Shown piece after piece: positions 1-9,004 of a DNA stretch of 64,000 bases (positions within the stretch are counted from its first letter, which is position 1; every line of letters starts with the position of its first letter). Origin of the DNA: Candidatus Binatia bacterium. GTDB taxonomy: Bacteria > Desulfobacterota > Binatia > UBA12015. The notes beneath the pieces are model-generated. The model was not told the DNA's origin and did not search any database. It saw only the letters and a program-made list of their open reading frames with translations. Position numbers and translations under genes: made by a program. The stretch spans positions 21,842 to 85,841 of the forward strand of contig JAQWRY010000056.1 of assembly GCA_029243485.1 (NCBI GenBank), in the 5' to 3' direction.

Positions 1-291
1 CCGCGCAGGAATTCTCTTGGCGTACGGAATGTCGAGGCAAGTCCCATCGGTTCCCCATTGCCAATGATGAAAGGGGCACCGAAGCGCTTCACCGACGACG
101 GCACCTTGATGGAGAGGTGCGCCGAGGTGTGGGCAGTAGTTGTCGAGAGCCGCGGCCTTTCCGGACTCGGTGCGGAACACCACCAGGTCGCGCCCGCAAA
201 AGCGAACTTTCTTCACTTCCGTCGCCTTCAACTCGTGTGAAAAGCAGAGGCCGAACCAGCCGTGCGGAATCGGAAACGGAAACGTGGCCAT
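1..291 (-). CDS. Rieske [2Fe-2S] oxygenase, N-terminal part (runs off window)
   Basis: The first 97 residues lie in the window and the frame is still open at base 1, so the gene is cut by the window edge. The start is ATG at 291-289. The protein begins FPFPIPHGWFG and carries a complete Rieske cluster motif: C-P-H (Cys53, His55) and C-P-F-H (Cys72, His75) with 16 residues between His55 and Cys72. The flanking runs GRDLVVFRTESGKA and DIPYAKRIP resemble the Rieske domain of steroid-type monooxygenases (KshA / cholesterol 7-desaturase class). In that class a mononuclear-iron catalytic domain follows and a separate reductase supplies electrons; neither is visible here. The family call is firm; the substrate is inference. 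Confidence 0.88.
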   Translation of the reverse strand, partial: MATFPFPIPHGWFGLCFSHELKATEVKKVRFCGRDLVVFRTESGKAAALDNYCPHLGAPLHQGAVVGEALRCPFHHWQWGTDGTCLDIPYAKRIPAR

Positions 292-556
292 TACTTTCTA
301 CTCCGGGTCTGGGCTCCCCCGTTTCTTATACCGCCCGAGAAAGTACTTTGAGGCGTCTTCGAATGTCGCGGCACCACAGGGCCGGCGACGCGGTCCTCGG
401 ATCTATAGTAGAGCCTCTGCGACGAGTCGAGGCCGCACGCCGACACCCCCATCAAATCCGACGCCCCGTGATCGGGAGACTGCCGCTCGTTTGCGCTACC
501 AGCGGCTGAACAGGTGACGCGGCCGGCCGGTCCCCACGTGGAGACCGAGAACTTGA

Positions 557-1217
557 AGGGCGTTTCGCCTTTGTCGTACGCTCTGCCTGTCATGGTTGAA
601 GAAGATCGTCGTCGACACGGCAGGAGACTCCGTTTTCGGCGAGTTCGACAGTGTCGTGAAGGCAATCGAGTGCGCGCGCCTCATCCAGGAAGAGCAGACT
701 GGGCTCAACGCCTCGAAGCTCCGCGATCAGCAGATGGAGATGCGCATCGGCGTTCATCTCGGTGACGTCATCGTCGAGCACTACCACGTGTACGGAGAGG
801 GAGTGAGTCTCGCAGCCCGGCTCGAGGGACTCGCCGTGCCGGGCGGCATCGCCATCTCCGAAGCGGTCTATCCGCAAGTGCGTGACGGGCTCGACCTGTC
901 GATCCGTGACCTCGGACTTCAAGAGCTCAAGAACATCCAGCACCCGGTTGAGGTGTACGAAGTGAATCCCGTCGGCGCGACCGAGCGCGCTCATTCCCGT
1001 ATCGATCGGTGGCTTCCTGATTCTGAGCCCGCTGTTCCTGTTCCTGAGAACCGGTGTGTTTCCGACCGCCGGCGCCGTTTTTCTCGCGGTCACCATCGGG
1101 CGCCTTTGGGGGACAATCGAGAAGCAACGCGGCGCGATGCAGTACGCGCTGGGCATTGCCGTCGCCGGAACACAGCGAGACCGGGGGGCCTGGGCTGGGC
1201 GGAGACGGCTAGCTTGA
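557..1217 (+). pseudogene. Class III adenylate/guanylate cyclase relic
   Basis: The frame opening after TGA 554-556 encodes cyclase homology from about 605 (VDTAGDSVFGEF) through MRIGVHLGDVI and GEGVSLAARLEGLA to IQHPVEVYEV near 960. The N-terminal third of the catalytic domain, including the first metal-binding Asp region, is missing, and the only in-frame start (TTG 596) sits inside the domain. After about 1000 this frame loses sense. The frame with a codon at 1011 instead reads hydrophobic stretches (GGFLILSPLFLFL, AGAVFLAVTIG) to TGA 1215-1217, as if a membrane tail had been shifted out of frame. I read it as a decayed cyclase, not a working enzyme. The 265 bases between it and the Rieske gene hold nothing I recognise. 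Confidence 0.7.
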
Positions 1218-1240
1218 CCAAGGGTCGTGCGTTCTTCCGG

Positions 1241-2083
1241 TCATTCCCCAGTCGCGAGGCCCCACTCGATCCCATTGCGGAGCAGGCGCTGAAAGGCGTC
1301 GCTCTTCCACGGGCCGCGGAAGTGAAGCGGCGTCGTGCCTTCCGGATCTACCGATGTGTGTACCCAAGGTTGGATGTTTGTCAGCGGTGTGTGGCAGTGG
1401 CCGAGTGCAACGTATGCGACCGCGCCGACGCCGTGGTTGCGAACGTACGCGAGCACGCGGGTCCGGCCGTCCGGTGCGACCGACGTGTCCTCGTCGTAGG
1501 TGAAGCCGAACTCGCGGGGGGCGGGGTCGTCCGCCGGAAGGTCCTCCGTTGATAGCAAGATGTGGCTTTCGTCGGGGGCGCGGAGTTCGATCAGGTAGAG
1601 CTCGTCCATGACCTCGAACGAGTCCGGCAGTCCCCGCGTCAGCGGATGATCGAGGTCTCGGACGTCGACGCTGAACTTGCGGATGGGTGGGTGATTCAAG
1701 AACGCTGCGCCGAGCACGTCGTGGTGGCGCGACCTCGCCATGATGCGCCCGGGCCGCCCATCGGGGAGCGGAACGGCCCTTCCGCCGCTCGTGCCGTGTA
1801 ACGCGAGCCAACGTCCTCCCTGATCGAGCCAGGACGCAACGCGGCCCGCCTGTTCGTCGTCGAGATAAGGGCCGGCGACGTAGGTCACGAGCAGGTCACT
1901 CCCGGGGAGCCACGTCTCGATGTCTGCGAAGTCGTCCGCGACAGTCACGAGTGCTCGCTCTTCGGGTCGGAGCAGCTCGAGAATTCGTAGCCGCACGAAC
2001 TCGATGTCATGACCCGCCGCCGAGCCCGGCGGGAAACCCCCGGTTACGACGTGCGCACGAGGGAACGGAGAAGAGGTCGCCAT
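1241..2083 (-). CDS. ThuA-like (trehalose-utilisation family) protein
   Basis: This 280-residue protein has the fold signature of the ThuA family, a glutamine-amidotransferase-like alpha/beta group often found near sugar catabolism genes. The early HVVTGG, the DLLVTYVAGPYLDD strand, the GRWLALHGTSGG turn and the late AYVALGHCHTP run match the family layout. I chose ATG at 2083-2081 (MATSSPFPRAHVVTGG) because the upstream frame has no family resemblance. The gene stands alone, divergent from the aldehyde dehydrogenase. No ThuA member has a firmly proven reaction, so the role here is unknown. A broken ThuA-like fragment also occurs near 29 kb. Confidence 0.75.
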   Translation of the reverse strand: MATSSPFPRAHVVTGGFPPGSAAGHDIEFVRLRILELLRPEERALVTVADDFADIETWLPGSDLLVTYVAGPYLDDEQAGRVASWLDQGGRWLALHGTSGGRAVPLPDGRPGRIMARSRHHDVLGAAFLNHPPIRKFSVDVRDLDHPLTRGLPDSFEVMDELYLIELRAPDESHILLSTEDLPADDPAPREFGFTYDEDTSVAPDGRTRVLAYVRNHGVGAVAYVALGHCHTPLTNIQPWVHTSVDPEGTTPLHFRGPWKSDAFQRLLRNGIEWGLATGE

Positions 2084-2345
2084 GGGTCCCAAGCTAGAGT
2101 GGTGTCCGGCCAAGCTCAACCGGAGATCCGAAGTTGCCTGGTTCGAGGATGCATGAAGCCGATCCACACGATGGAGCGATAGCCCGAGTCCTCCTACATC
2201 GCCCAAGCCCGCGAGCCACTGTTGGTTCCAAACAGCCGCGTGACATGGCGGGCCCCGGTCTCGCTAACCCGAGGCGGGACATGTACCGACTGACGATCTG
2301 GAGCTGCACGCACCACGACCTGACTCGCACGAAAGGATGATCCCA

Positions 2346-3752
2346 ATGCCGAGCTTCGAACTGTTGATCAATGGCCGGATGGTGCCGGGAGCCGCCACTC
2401 TCGACGTGATCAACCCCGCCACCGAGAACCTCGCTGGGACCTGCTCGCGCGCGTCTGCGGCGCAGTTGGACGAGGCCGTGGCTGCAGCGCGCGCCGCCTT
2501 CCCGCAGTGGGCCGCCACGCCGATCGAACAGCGGCGCGAGGCGCTCGAGAAAGTCGCGGATGTCGCCATGGCCAACGCTCAGGAGCTGGGGAAGATCCTG
2601 ACGAGCGAACAAGGCAAACCGTTGGGCGACGCCGTGAACGAGGCGTTCGGATTCGGCGTCTTCACGAAGCACTTCGCCGGGATGGAGCTGCCCGTCGAGG
2701 TGATCGAGGACAGCGACCGTCGACTGGTGGAGGCGCATCGAACCCCGCTGGGGGTCGTTGGCGCGATCATCCCCTGGAACTTTCCGCTCGTGCTCCTCGG
2801 TTTCAAGCTCGCTCCGGCCCTACTCGCGGGCAATACGCTGGTCGTGAAGCCGGCACCGACCACGCCGCTCGCGACGCTCCGGCTCGCCGAGTTGATCAAG
2901 GACGTACTCCCCGCGGGCGTGCTCAATGTGGTCGCCGATGCGAACGATCTCGGCTCTCGCATCTCGGCACATCCGGACATCCGAAAGATCTCCTTCACCG
3001 GCAGCACGGCGACCGGTGCGAAGGTGATGGCCGGTGCGGCGTCTACGATCAAGCGCATTACGCTTGAGATGGGCGGTAACGACGCGGGTCTTGTCCTCCC
3101 CGACGCCGACCCGAAGGAGATCGCTCCGAAGCTCTTCGACGCCGCCTTCGGCAACAACGGCCAGATCTGCATCGCGCTGAAGCGGCTTTACGTCCACGAG
3201 GACATCTACGATTCGCTTTGCACCGAGCTTGCCGAGATCGCGAATTCGAAGAAGGTCGGCGACGGCTCGCAGGAGGGCACGGAGCTCGGGCCGCTTCAGA
3301 ACAAGGCGCAATACGAGAAGGTGAAGACGATCCTCGCCGACGCTGCAGAGAAGGGAACGATCATCGCGGGCGGCAATGCCAAAGGCGGGCCTGGGTACTT
3401 CATCGAGCCGACGATCGTCCGCGACATCGAAGAGGGCGCCCGCCTCGTCGACGAGGAGCAGTTTGGCCCCGCGCTCCCGGTGATCAAGTATGCGGACCCG
3501 GAAGATGCGTTGACGCGAATCAACCGTTGCCCCGAAGGGCTCGGGGGCAGCGTATGGGCTCGTGACGTCGACGCGGCTCGAGCGCTTGCGGCGCGGATGG
3601 AAGCCGGCACCATCTGGGTGAACAAGCACGGGGAACTCGACCCGGGGATCCCCTTCGGCGGCGCCAAGCAATCGGGCTTTGGTACCGAGCTGGGTCGCGC
3701 AGGCTTGGACGAGTTCACGCAGCGAAAGGTGATCAACATCGCCCGCGGGTGA
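2346..3752 (+). CDS. NAD(P)-dependent aldehyde dehydrogenase
   Basis: A 468-residue member of the aldehyde dehydrogenase superfamily, which oxidises aldehydes to carboxylates with NAD(P)+. The oxyanion and cofactor region IIPWNFPLVLLGFKLAPAL and the turn SFTGSTATG are present, as are the general base Glu241 in LEMGG and the nucleophile Cys275 in GQICIA; their spacing of 34 is canonical. The C-terminal PFGGAKQSG motif is intact. ATG 2346 is preferred over ATG 2337 because AAGGA lies about eight bases before it. It is monocistronic as far as can be seen. The phrase GNDAGLVLPDAD fits the succinate-semialdehyde/betaine-aldehyde type, but the substrate cannot be read from sequence. Confidence 0.92.
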   Translation: MPSFELLINGRMVPGAATLDVINPATENLAGTCSRASAAQLDEAVAAARAAFPQWAATPIEQRREALEKVADVAMANAQELGKILTSEQGKPLGDAVNEAFGFGVFTKHFAGMELPVEVIEDSDRRLVEAHRTPLGVVGAIIPWNFPLVLLGFKLAPALLAGNTLVVKPAPTTPLATLRLAELIKDVLPAGVLNVVADANDLGSRISAHPDIRKISFTGSTATGAKVMAGAASTIKRITLEMGGNDAGLVLPDADPKEIAPKLFDAAFGNNGQICIALKRLYVHEDIYDSLCTELAEIANSKKVGDGSQEGTELGPLQNKAQYEKVKTILADAAEKGTIIAGGNAKGGPGYFIEPTIVRDIEEGARLVDEEQFGPALPVIKYADPEDALTRINRCPEGLGGSVWARDVDAARALAARMEAGTIWVNKHGELDPGIPFGGAKQSGFGTELGRAGLDEFTQRKVINIARG

Positions 3753-3976
3753 GGTGTCGCGGCGGTAGTGCCGTCACGGGCGATGTCGGCCTGGCGGCGG
3801 GCCGTCTACTTCCCTGATGTGCCATCGGTCCATCGCCGATGGTGCCCGGAGTCTACTCACGTTGTCTGCTCGTCGCCGAGGCCAGGTGCGTTCGACACGA
3901 TTGCGCAGCCGGGCGCGACTTCGGCCGCACAAAATGCAGGCGGAGATTCGATGACGCGTTCGAGAAGGTGGAGCGC

Positions 3977-4342
3977 ATGGGCTGCGGCTCTTCGCCCTCG
4001 GGCGATGCGTTGGCGGTGGCGACGCAGCGAGGGGCAGAACGGCTTCGCGCGATGATTCGAGAGTCGTTTCCTATCGTCAGCAGCGGCACGTGCGAGGATC
4101 AGGGCTTCACGCGCATCCTCGACATCGACGAATGCCGAGACGCCGGCGCGGTGCTGTCCGATGACTCTGCCCAGGGGTTCCGCTACGACCAGCCGCCGGC
4201 CGGGTACACGTCACCGGGAACGGACTGGCCCTCCGGTTGCACGTTTCACAACGCCGATGTGCGCAATCCCTTGCCGTTCTTCCTCTACGCCCGCGGAGAT
4301 TGCGGAGCCTACAACTTCCATTGTGTGTGCAGGTCTCGATGA
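3977..4342 (+). CDS. Small Cys-rich protein with a eukaryote-like domain
   Basis: The frame has further starts upstream (to 3839); ATG 3977 is my choice because the segment before it looks random. The product is about 121 residues. The first ~35 are a charged helical stretch. The rest is a Cys-rich module: SGTCEDQGF, IDECRDAGAVL, PSGCTFHN, LPFFLYARGDCG, FHCVCRS. The order Cys-x-Gly-Phe, Glu-Cys, Pro-x-Gly-Cys, a phenylalanine-rich strand and a terminal Cys-x-Cys resembles a disulphide-rich domain I associate with algal and other protist proteins. I see no signal peptide from this start. The resemblance is from memory and untested; function unknown. Confidence 0.5.
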   Translation: MGCGSSPSGDALAVATQRGAERLRAMIRESFPIVSSGTCEDQGFTRILDIDECRDAGAVLSDDSAQGFRYDQPPAGYTSPGTDWPSGCTFHNADVRNPLPFFLYARGDCGAYNFHCVCRSR

Positions 4343-4447
4343 GACGCGGGCTCGATCGGGGGTCGGGGTTATGCGATTTGATCCGCGTTGTCGTTCGCGA
4401 CCAGGGCCGTTCTTCGTGTTCGCTCGCGCGAGCCGCGTGCTCTGCTG

Positions 4448-4834
4448 AACCGCCAGTTCGAGTAGCGAGAGATACGCGGTACTCCCCAAAACCACATCGA
4501 CCGGCTCGAAGTTGATGTGGACGTGGCCCGTCGCGTCGGGTGCCAGGTCGACGAACTCGACGATGTCGCTGTCGTTCGCATTGTCGGTTCGGCCGGCGCC
4601 GGCGCCCGCGCCAAAGGTGGTGAGGTCCGCCGCGGTCGGGACGCGGCCGCCCGAGACCGTGTAGGGGGTGCGCGCGGGGTCCGAGCTTGTCCGGCTCGCG
4701 AACAGGCGGAGTGCGCAGCGGGCGTCCGGATCGAGACCTTCGAGCGTGAGAGAGCCCCGACTGCTGACGACCGTGCCGGTCTCCGCGGCTTTGGGCCAGA
4801 TCTCCCAACGAGCGGGCGTCGGCGTGCGCGCGGG
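4448..4834 (-). pseudogene. C-terminal beta-sandwich domain remnant of a secreted protein
   Basis: Directly after the stop of the pseudouridine synthase, and in the same frame, the minus strand stays open to 4211 without an ATG. From about 4830 to 4448 it reads like the C-terminal domain of secreted hydrolases of Planctomycetes and Bacteroidota: SLTLEGLDPDARCALRLFAS, PYTVSGGRVPTAADLTTFG, RTDNANDSDIVEFVDLAPDA, GHVHINFEPVDVVLG, ending YLSLLELAV. No start codon, signal peptide or catalytic domain precedes it. I infer that the 5' part of the gene was lost by deletion next to the synthase gene. Residues after LELAV look random and overlap the opposite-strand Cys-rich gene. Confidence 0.55.
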
Positions 4835-5701
4835 TTAGCTCATGAGCGCGAGGAACCCGCCCGGCGCGGCGGCCTCGATCGTGATCGGCGCATCGGTGGT
4901 CGGGGAAGGGATCGTCAGGCGAAGCGCATGCAGCCCCATCGTGCGACCTCGCGTCCCATAGCGCTCGTCCCCGGTGATCGGATGGCCGAGCCACGCCAGG
5001 TGGGCGCGGATCTGGTGCTGCCTCCCGGTCTCGGGTCGAACCTCGAGAAGCGTTCGGCCATTCCGACTGCGTAGCCGCTTGTAGTGCGTCACGGCGTCCT
5101 TCGGCTCCGTCCCATCTCTGGCGCTCCGCCGGCCGACGATCGCGCGGAACCCCTTGGCGTCCATTCGCAGCGGTTGGTCGATGGTACCGCTCGCTTGCGT
5201 TGGCGTGCCCTCGACGACGGCGAGATAGATCTTCGTCGCCGCCGACCAGCGCCGCGTGACGGTGTCACGCACTTCGCGCGATCGGCAAAAGAGCATCACC
5301 CCGGAGGTATCGCGATCGATTCGGTGCGCGGGCCAGAGCATCGTCGGGCTGGAGGGCAGGTCGAGCTGGCGCCGTAGCAGGCCCAGTGCGTGAGGCGCTC
5401 CCCCGCCGTCGGTTCCGACTGCGAGCAGTCGGGCCGGCTTGTCGATCGCGATGAGATCTCCTTCGGAATACAGAACGTCGAGTCGCTGCTCCGGGGTGCT
5501 CACCTTCTTCGCGGTGGCAAGGACAACGACGACGTCTTCGGCCGCCAAGGCGTAGTTGTGCTTCGTGACGCTCTCGCCGTTGACGAGGACGCGGCCTGTC
5601 TTCAAGCGCTCTTTGACATTCTTGCGCGACCAGCCGCGAAGATGAGTCGTGAGAAACTCCAGAAGACCGGAGCTCGCGTCGACGCGAATCTGCTCAGACA
5701 T
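4835..5701 (-). CDS. RluA-family RNA pseudouridine synthase
   Basis: A 288-residue RluA-type synthase that isomerises uridine to pseudouridine in rRNA or tRNA. It has an N-terminal S4-like RNA-binding segment (NVKERLKTGRVLVNG), the linker DLIAIDKPARLLAVGT, the catalytic motif HRIDRDTSG with Asp129, and the RluA landmarks RPETGRQHQIRAHLAWLGHPI and GDERYG broadly in order. I chose ATG 5701 (MSEQIRVDAS) because the 26 residues upstream do not resemble the family. The exact target base cannot be assigned. It is divergent from the UPF0178 gene. Confidence 0.88.
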   Translation of the reverse strand: MSEQIRVDASSGLLEFLTTHLRGWSRKNVKERLKTGRVLVNGESVTKHNYALAAEDVVVVLATAKKVSTPEQRLDVLYSEGDLIAIDKPARLLAVGTDGGGAPHALGLLRRQLDLPSSPTMLWPAHRIDRDTSGVMLFCRSREVRDTVTRRWSAATKIYLAVVEGTPTQASGTIDQPLRMDAKGFRAIVGRRSARDGTEPKDAVTHYKRLRSRNGRTLLEVRPETGRQHQIRAHLAWLGHPITGDERYGTRGRTMGLHALRLTIPSPTTDAPITIEAAAPGGFLALMS

Positions 5702-5852
5702 CGCGGAAGGCTCGAGTGAAGTGGTTCGGCTGATCCATGGCAGTGGTGGGAACGTACAGAAGGCCCACGTTGGTATCACGCCTTGGGTGTGAATGCCGGG
5801 TGCCGCCCGTCGGGGTTCGACAGCGTCGTCTTCGCGCTGCTACGGGACGCAC

Positions 5853-6311
5853 GTGAGGATCTTCATTGATGCCGACGCCTGCCCCGTGAAGGAGGAGACG
5901 TACAAGGTCGCCCTTCGCTACGGGGTATCGGTGGCCGTCGTCGCGAATTCGCGCATGCGCGTACCCGATCTCGTTGGCATCGAGCTCGTCGTGGTGGCGC
6001 AGGGGCCCGATGTTGCGGACGATTGGATCGTCGAGACCTTGCAGTCGGGCGACGTGGTAGTCACGGCGGATATCCCGCTGGCGGCGCGCTGCATCGATGG
6101 CGGGGCTCGCGTCATCGGGATCTCTGGGCGCGTCTTTACCGAAGACTCCATCGGCGGTTCGCTCGCCACACGAGATCTGATGCAGCACCTGCGCGAGTCC
6201 GGCGTCCAGACGCCGGGTCCTCCGCCGATCTCCAAGAAGGATCGATCCCGCTTCTCATCGAAGCTCAACGAGTTGGTCGATCAAGGGAGCCGGGGGGCCG
6301 CAAGCCGTTAA
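5853..6311 (+). CDS. UPF0178 / YaiI-YqxD family protein (DUF188)
   Basis: A 152-residue protein that begins RIFIDADACPVK, the diagnostic start of the YaiI/YqxD (DUF188) family, followed by VVANSRM, DDWIVETLQSGDVVVTADI and GRVFTEDSIGG. The family has a PIN-like fold with conserved acidic residues (here the DADACPVKEE cluster and VVTADIPLA), which suggests a metal-dependent nuclease-like site; no activity is established. I chose GTG 5853 since family homology starts there and the residues before it look random. It stands between divergent and convergent neighbours. Confidence 0.88.
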   Translation: MRIFIDADACPVKEETYKVALRYGVSVAVVANSRMRVPDLVGIELVVVAQGPDVADDWIVETLQSGDVVVTADIPLAARCIDGGARVIGISGRVFTEDSIGGSLATRDLMQHLRESGVQTPGPPPISKKDRSRFSSKLNELVDQGSRGAASR

Positions 6312-6702
6312 CGCGAGGTCGACGGTGTTGCACTCGGCGCGTTTCAGCTGCAACGCGTTGTTACATCGGATGTAGCCGTTCGCTTCGCCCGTTCGTTGCG
6401 TGTTCTCGTTTCTGTTCCGCCTGGCAACCCTTCATGCTCGCGGCCGACCAGGGGGCGACGAGGTCGATTCACCTGGCAACCTCACCGGAGTTGGATGGTA
6501 TGTCCGGTGGGTACTTTCGGAAGTGCCGGCAGGTGAAGCGCGATGGGTTGGCTCGCGACAGGGCCGCGGCTGAAGGGTTGTGGGAAGTCAGCCAGCAGCT
6601 GGCCGGCTTCACCTACAGCCTCGAGTGCACTAGCCCCTGGCGGTGCGGCGTCGCCAGCGTCTATTCGTCGGTAGAGCGTCTTCCCCGGGCCGTGTTCGCT
6701 CC
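6312..6702. other. Intergenic stretch without a recognisable gene
   Basis: This is a gap between the UPF0178 gene and the convergent PLP decarboxylase. I checked all frames for family motifs and found none. Open frames running through the right-hand part are antisense to the decarboxylase. No strong hairpin with a T-run was seen. Confidence 0.6.
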
Positions 6703-7941
6703 TCAGCTGTATCGCGATTCCTTCACCGCGCTGCTGTCGCCGCTCTCGACGGCTGCGCAACTGGCCCGCAAATCCTCGAGGTACGTGTCCGTCACGCTCT
6801 GGTGATACGGCGAGAGCATCAAATGCAAGGCTCGTGGCTCGGTCGTGAGGGCGGCGAACCAACCTCGCTGGAACATCTGGAAGTAGACGGCGAAGACGTC
6901 GATCTTGGGATGGCGGAAGGCAACGATGCCGAGTTGTGGTCGGCCGAGCACTTCGAAGCCCAGCGGCTCGATGCCGCGTTCGATCGCGGCGCGCGCATTG
7001 GTGACCTGCTTGTGCTTCGCGCGGTAGCCGTCGACGCCGAGATAGTTCATCACCGCCCAGGCGGCCGAGATGGCCCCACCGGGGCGCGTGCCCGCGAGTG
7101 TCGGGGTGACCATGCGCCCGCCGGGCCAATCGTCGCAGTCGAAGACCATGTGCTGCCGAAGATCGTCCGAACGAAAGAGAACGGTCGATGCGCCCTTTGC
7201 GCAGTACCCGTACTTGTGAAGATCTGCCGACATGGAACAGACACCGGGCACTTCGAAGTCGAAGGGCGGGACGTCGCCGCCGTTCATGCGGACGAACGGG
7301 GCGATGTAGCCGCCGACGCAGGCATCGACGTGAAGCCAGATCCCGCGTTCGAGAGCCATGTCGCCGAGCTCCTCGATCGGGTCGATCAACCCGTAGGGGA
7401 AGCTGGGTGCCGAGCCTACGAGCATGAGCGTGTTGGCATCCACCGTTGCACGCATCGCGGCCGCGTCGGCCATCAGGTCCTCGCGGACCGGGACTCGGCG
7501 GAGTTCCAGACTCATCAGCTTGCACGCTTTGTCGAAGGCCGGATGCGCACTGAACGGGACGACCACGTTCGGTTGGCCGTCCAGCCCACGGGTGGCAAGC
7601 GCGTAGTCGCGCGCCGCTTTTACGGCCATCGTGATCGAGTCCGTGCCGCCCGAGGTGATGTTGCCCACGCACCCGTCGTCGCCGTGCAGCAGGGACAGCC
7701 CCATCCCGACGACTTCGTCCTCCATCTGCTTGAGCGAGGGGAAAGCGGCCGGGCCGAGGCCGTTCTCGGACATGTAGAGCGCGTAGGCCTCTTTCTGCAC
7801 CTTGGCGACGTCGTCGCCCGCGTTGAAGACGTAGACGGCGGTCTTCCCGTCGCGCCACTTGGCGTCGCCGGTGCCGCGTTCGATCATCTGCTGTCGAAGG
7901 TCCTCCCAGGGGGAGCCTGCCTGCGGCATCGAGTGGGGCAT
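6703..7941 (-). CDS. PLP-dependent group II decarboxylase / sphingosine-1-phosphate-lyase-like protein
   Basis: A 412-residue fold-type I PLP enzyme. The phosphate-binding SGGTDSITMAVKAAR, the PLP-stacking region, Asp206 in HVDACVGGY (pairs with the pyridine nitrogen) and the Schiff-base Lys243 in SADLHKYGYCAKG are all intact. Sequence style (SAHPAFDKACKLM, FRSDDLRQHM, ISAAWAVMNYLG) is closest to the sphingosine-1-phosphate lyase / glutamate-decarboxylase-like group that splits phosphorylated sphingoid bases or decarboxylates amino acids. ATG 7941 (MPHSMPQAG) is preferred to the track-length start because the 17 residues before it look unrelated. The substrate is not resolved. It is divergent from the haloalkane dehalogenase. 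Confidence 0.85.
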   Translation of the reverse strand: MPHSMPQAGSPWEDLRQQMIERGTGDAKWRDGKTAVYVFNAGDDVAKVQKEAYALYMSENGLGPAAFPSLKQMEDEVVGMGLSLLHGDDGCVGNITSGGTDSITMAVKAARDYALATRGLDGQPNVVVPFSAHPAFDKACKLMSLELRRVPVREDLMADAAAMRATVDANTLMLVGSAPSFPYGLIDPIEELGDMALERGIWLHVDACVGGYIAPFVRMNGGDVPPFDFEVPGVCSMSADLHKYGYCAKGASTVLFRSDDLRQHMVFDCDDWPGGRMVTPTLAGTRPGGAISAAWAVMNYLGVDGYRAKHKQVTNARAAIERGIEPLGFEVLGRPQLGIVAFRHPKIDVFAVYFQMFQRGWFAALTTEPRALHLMLSPYHQSVTDTYLEDLRASCAAVESGDSSAVKESRYS

Positions 7942-8083
7942 GTTCGGATCCTCGCGTGCTGTGGTTTCCGGGAGTGAGCGCGTTGCGCGCATTTCGAACG
8001 CATCACAGATCCGGGCGCCGTACCAGAGGGCTGCGACTTCTGGGTGGATCGGCTACGATGAGCGGAGACGAGGATGAGAGATC

Positions 8084-9004
8084 ATGAGTACGCAGCGCAC
8101 CCCTGCCGGCATCGAGTTCTTACGCACCCCGGCCGAACGCTTCGACGTCGTCGTCGGCTTCGACTACGAGCCTCGCTACGCCGACGTGGATGGTCTGCGG
8201 ATGGCGTACCTCGACGAGGGGAGCGCTGAATCAGGGCACACGATTCTCCTACCGCATGGCGAGCCGACCTGGGGCTACTTGTATCGGTTCATGACCTCGC
8301 CGCTCGTCAAAGCGGGGCACCGCGTGATCGTGCCGGACCTGATCGGCTTCGGCAGGTCCGACAAGCCGGTCGACCGCTCGGTCTACACCTACGACGCGCA
8401 CGTGGGATGGATGAGGTCGTTCCTCGACCCTCTAAATCTTCAGAACCTCACCGTGGTCTCGCAGGATTGGGGTGGCCTGATCACATTGCGCATTGCCGGT
8501 GAGGACCCCGAGCGGTTCGCACGGATCGTTGCGGGCAACACCGGCTTGCCCATCGGCGAGTCCCCCGGTGAGGGTTTCGACTTCTGGTTGAACCTGTCGC
8601 AGACCGCAGAAGTTCTCGATTGCGGAAGGCTCATCGCCAACACGGCGCAGAACCGAACCCTGTCCGACGCCGACATCGCTGCCTACAACGCGCCGTTCCC
8701 CGATGAGTCGTACATGGCCGGTGTGCGAGAGTTTCCGACCCTCGTGCCCATCACGCCGGGGCATGCGTCGGTGGAAGAAAACAAGGCCGCATGGGTGGAG
8801 CTCGAGAAGCGGACCCAGCCGTTCCTCACTCTGTGGGGCACCGCCGACCCGGTGCTCGGGCATCTGGGTCAGCCGTTCATCGATCGGATCCCGGGCGCCG
8901 CCGGCCAACCGCACCAGACCTTCGAGAAGGGCGGTCACTTCATCCAGGACGATCACGGGCCGGAGGTCGCGGCCGCGATCAATGATTGGCTAGCCTCGTC
9001 GTGA
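8084..9004 (+). CDS. Haloalkane dehalogenase-like alpha/beta hydrolase (HLD-I type)
   Basis: A 306-residue alpha/beta hydrolase with every landmark of subfamily-I haloalkane dehalogenases, which release halide from haloalkanes to give alcohols. Oxyanion motif HGEPTWGYLYRFM, nucleophile Asp128 with halide-binding Trp129 in SQDWGG, acid Asp255 in GTADPVLG, and base His285 in GGHFIQDD are present. The cap helix APFPDESYMAGVREFP is as in Xanthobacter DhlA. The upstream GAGGATGAGAG is a plausible ribosome site. The next gene starts inside this stop codon (GTGA overlap), so the two are probably translationally coupled. Activity on halogenated substrates is a family inference; some relatives act on other esters. 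Confidence 0.88.
   Translation: MSTQRTPAGIEFLRTPAERFDVVVGFDYEPRYADVDGLRMAYLDEGSAESGHTILLPHGEPTWGYLYRFMTSPLVKAGHRVIVPDLIGFGRSDKPVDRSVYTYDAHVGWMRSFLDPLNLQNLTVVSQDWGGLITLRIAGEDPERFARIVAGNTGLPIGESPGEGFDFWLNLSQTAEVLDCGRLIANTAQNRTLSDADIAAYNAPFPDESYMAGVREFPTLVPITPGHASVEENKAAWVELEKRTQPFLTLWGTADPVLGHLGQPFIDRIPGAAGQPHQTFEKGGHFIQDDHGPEVAAAINDWLASS

Noticed and set aside
6643..7977. Plus-strand open frame of 444 codons
   Set aside because: Antisense to the PLP decarboxylase, whose catalytic motifs are intact.
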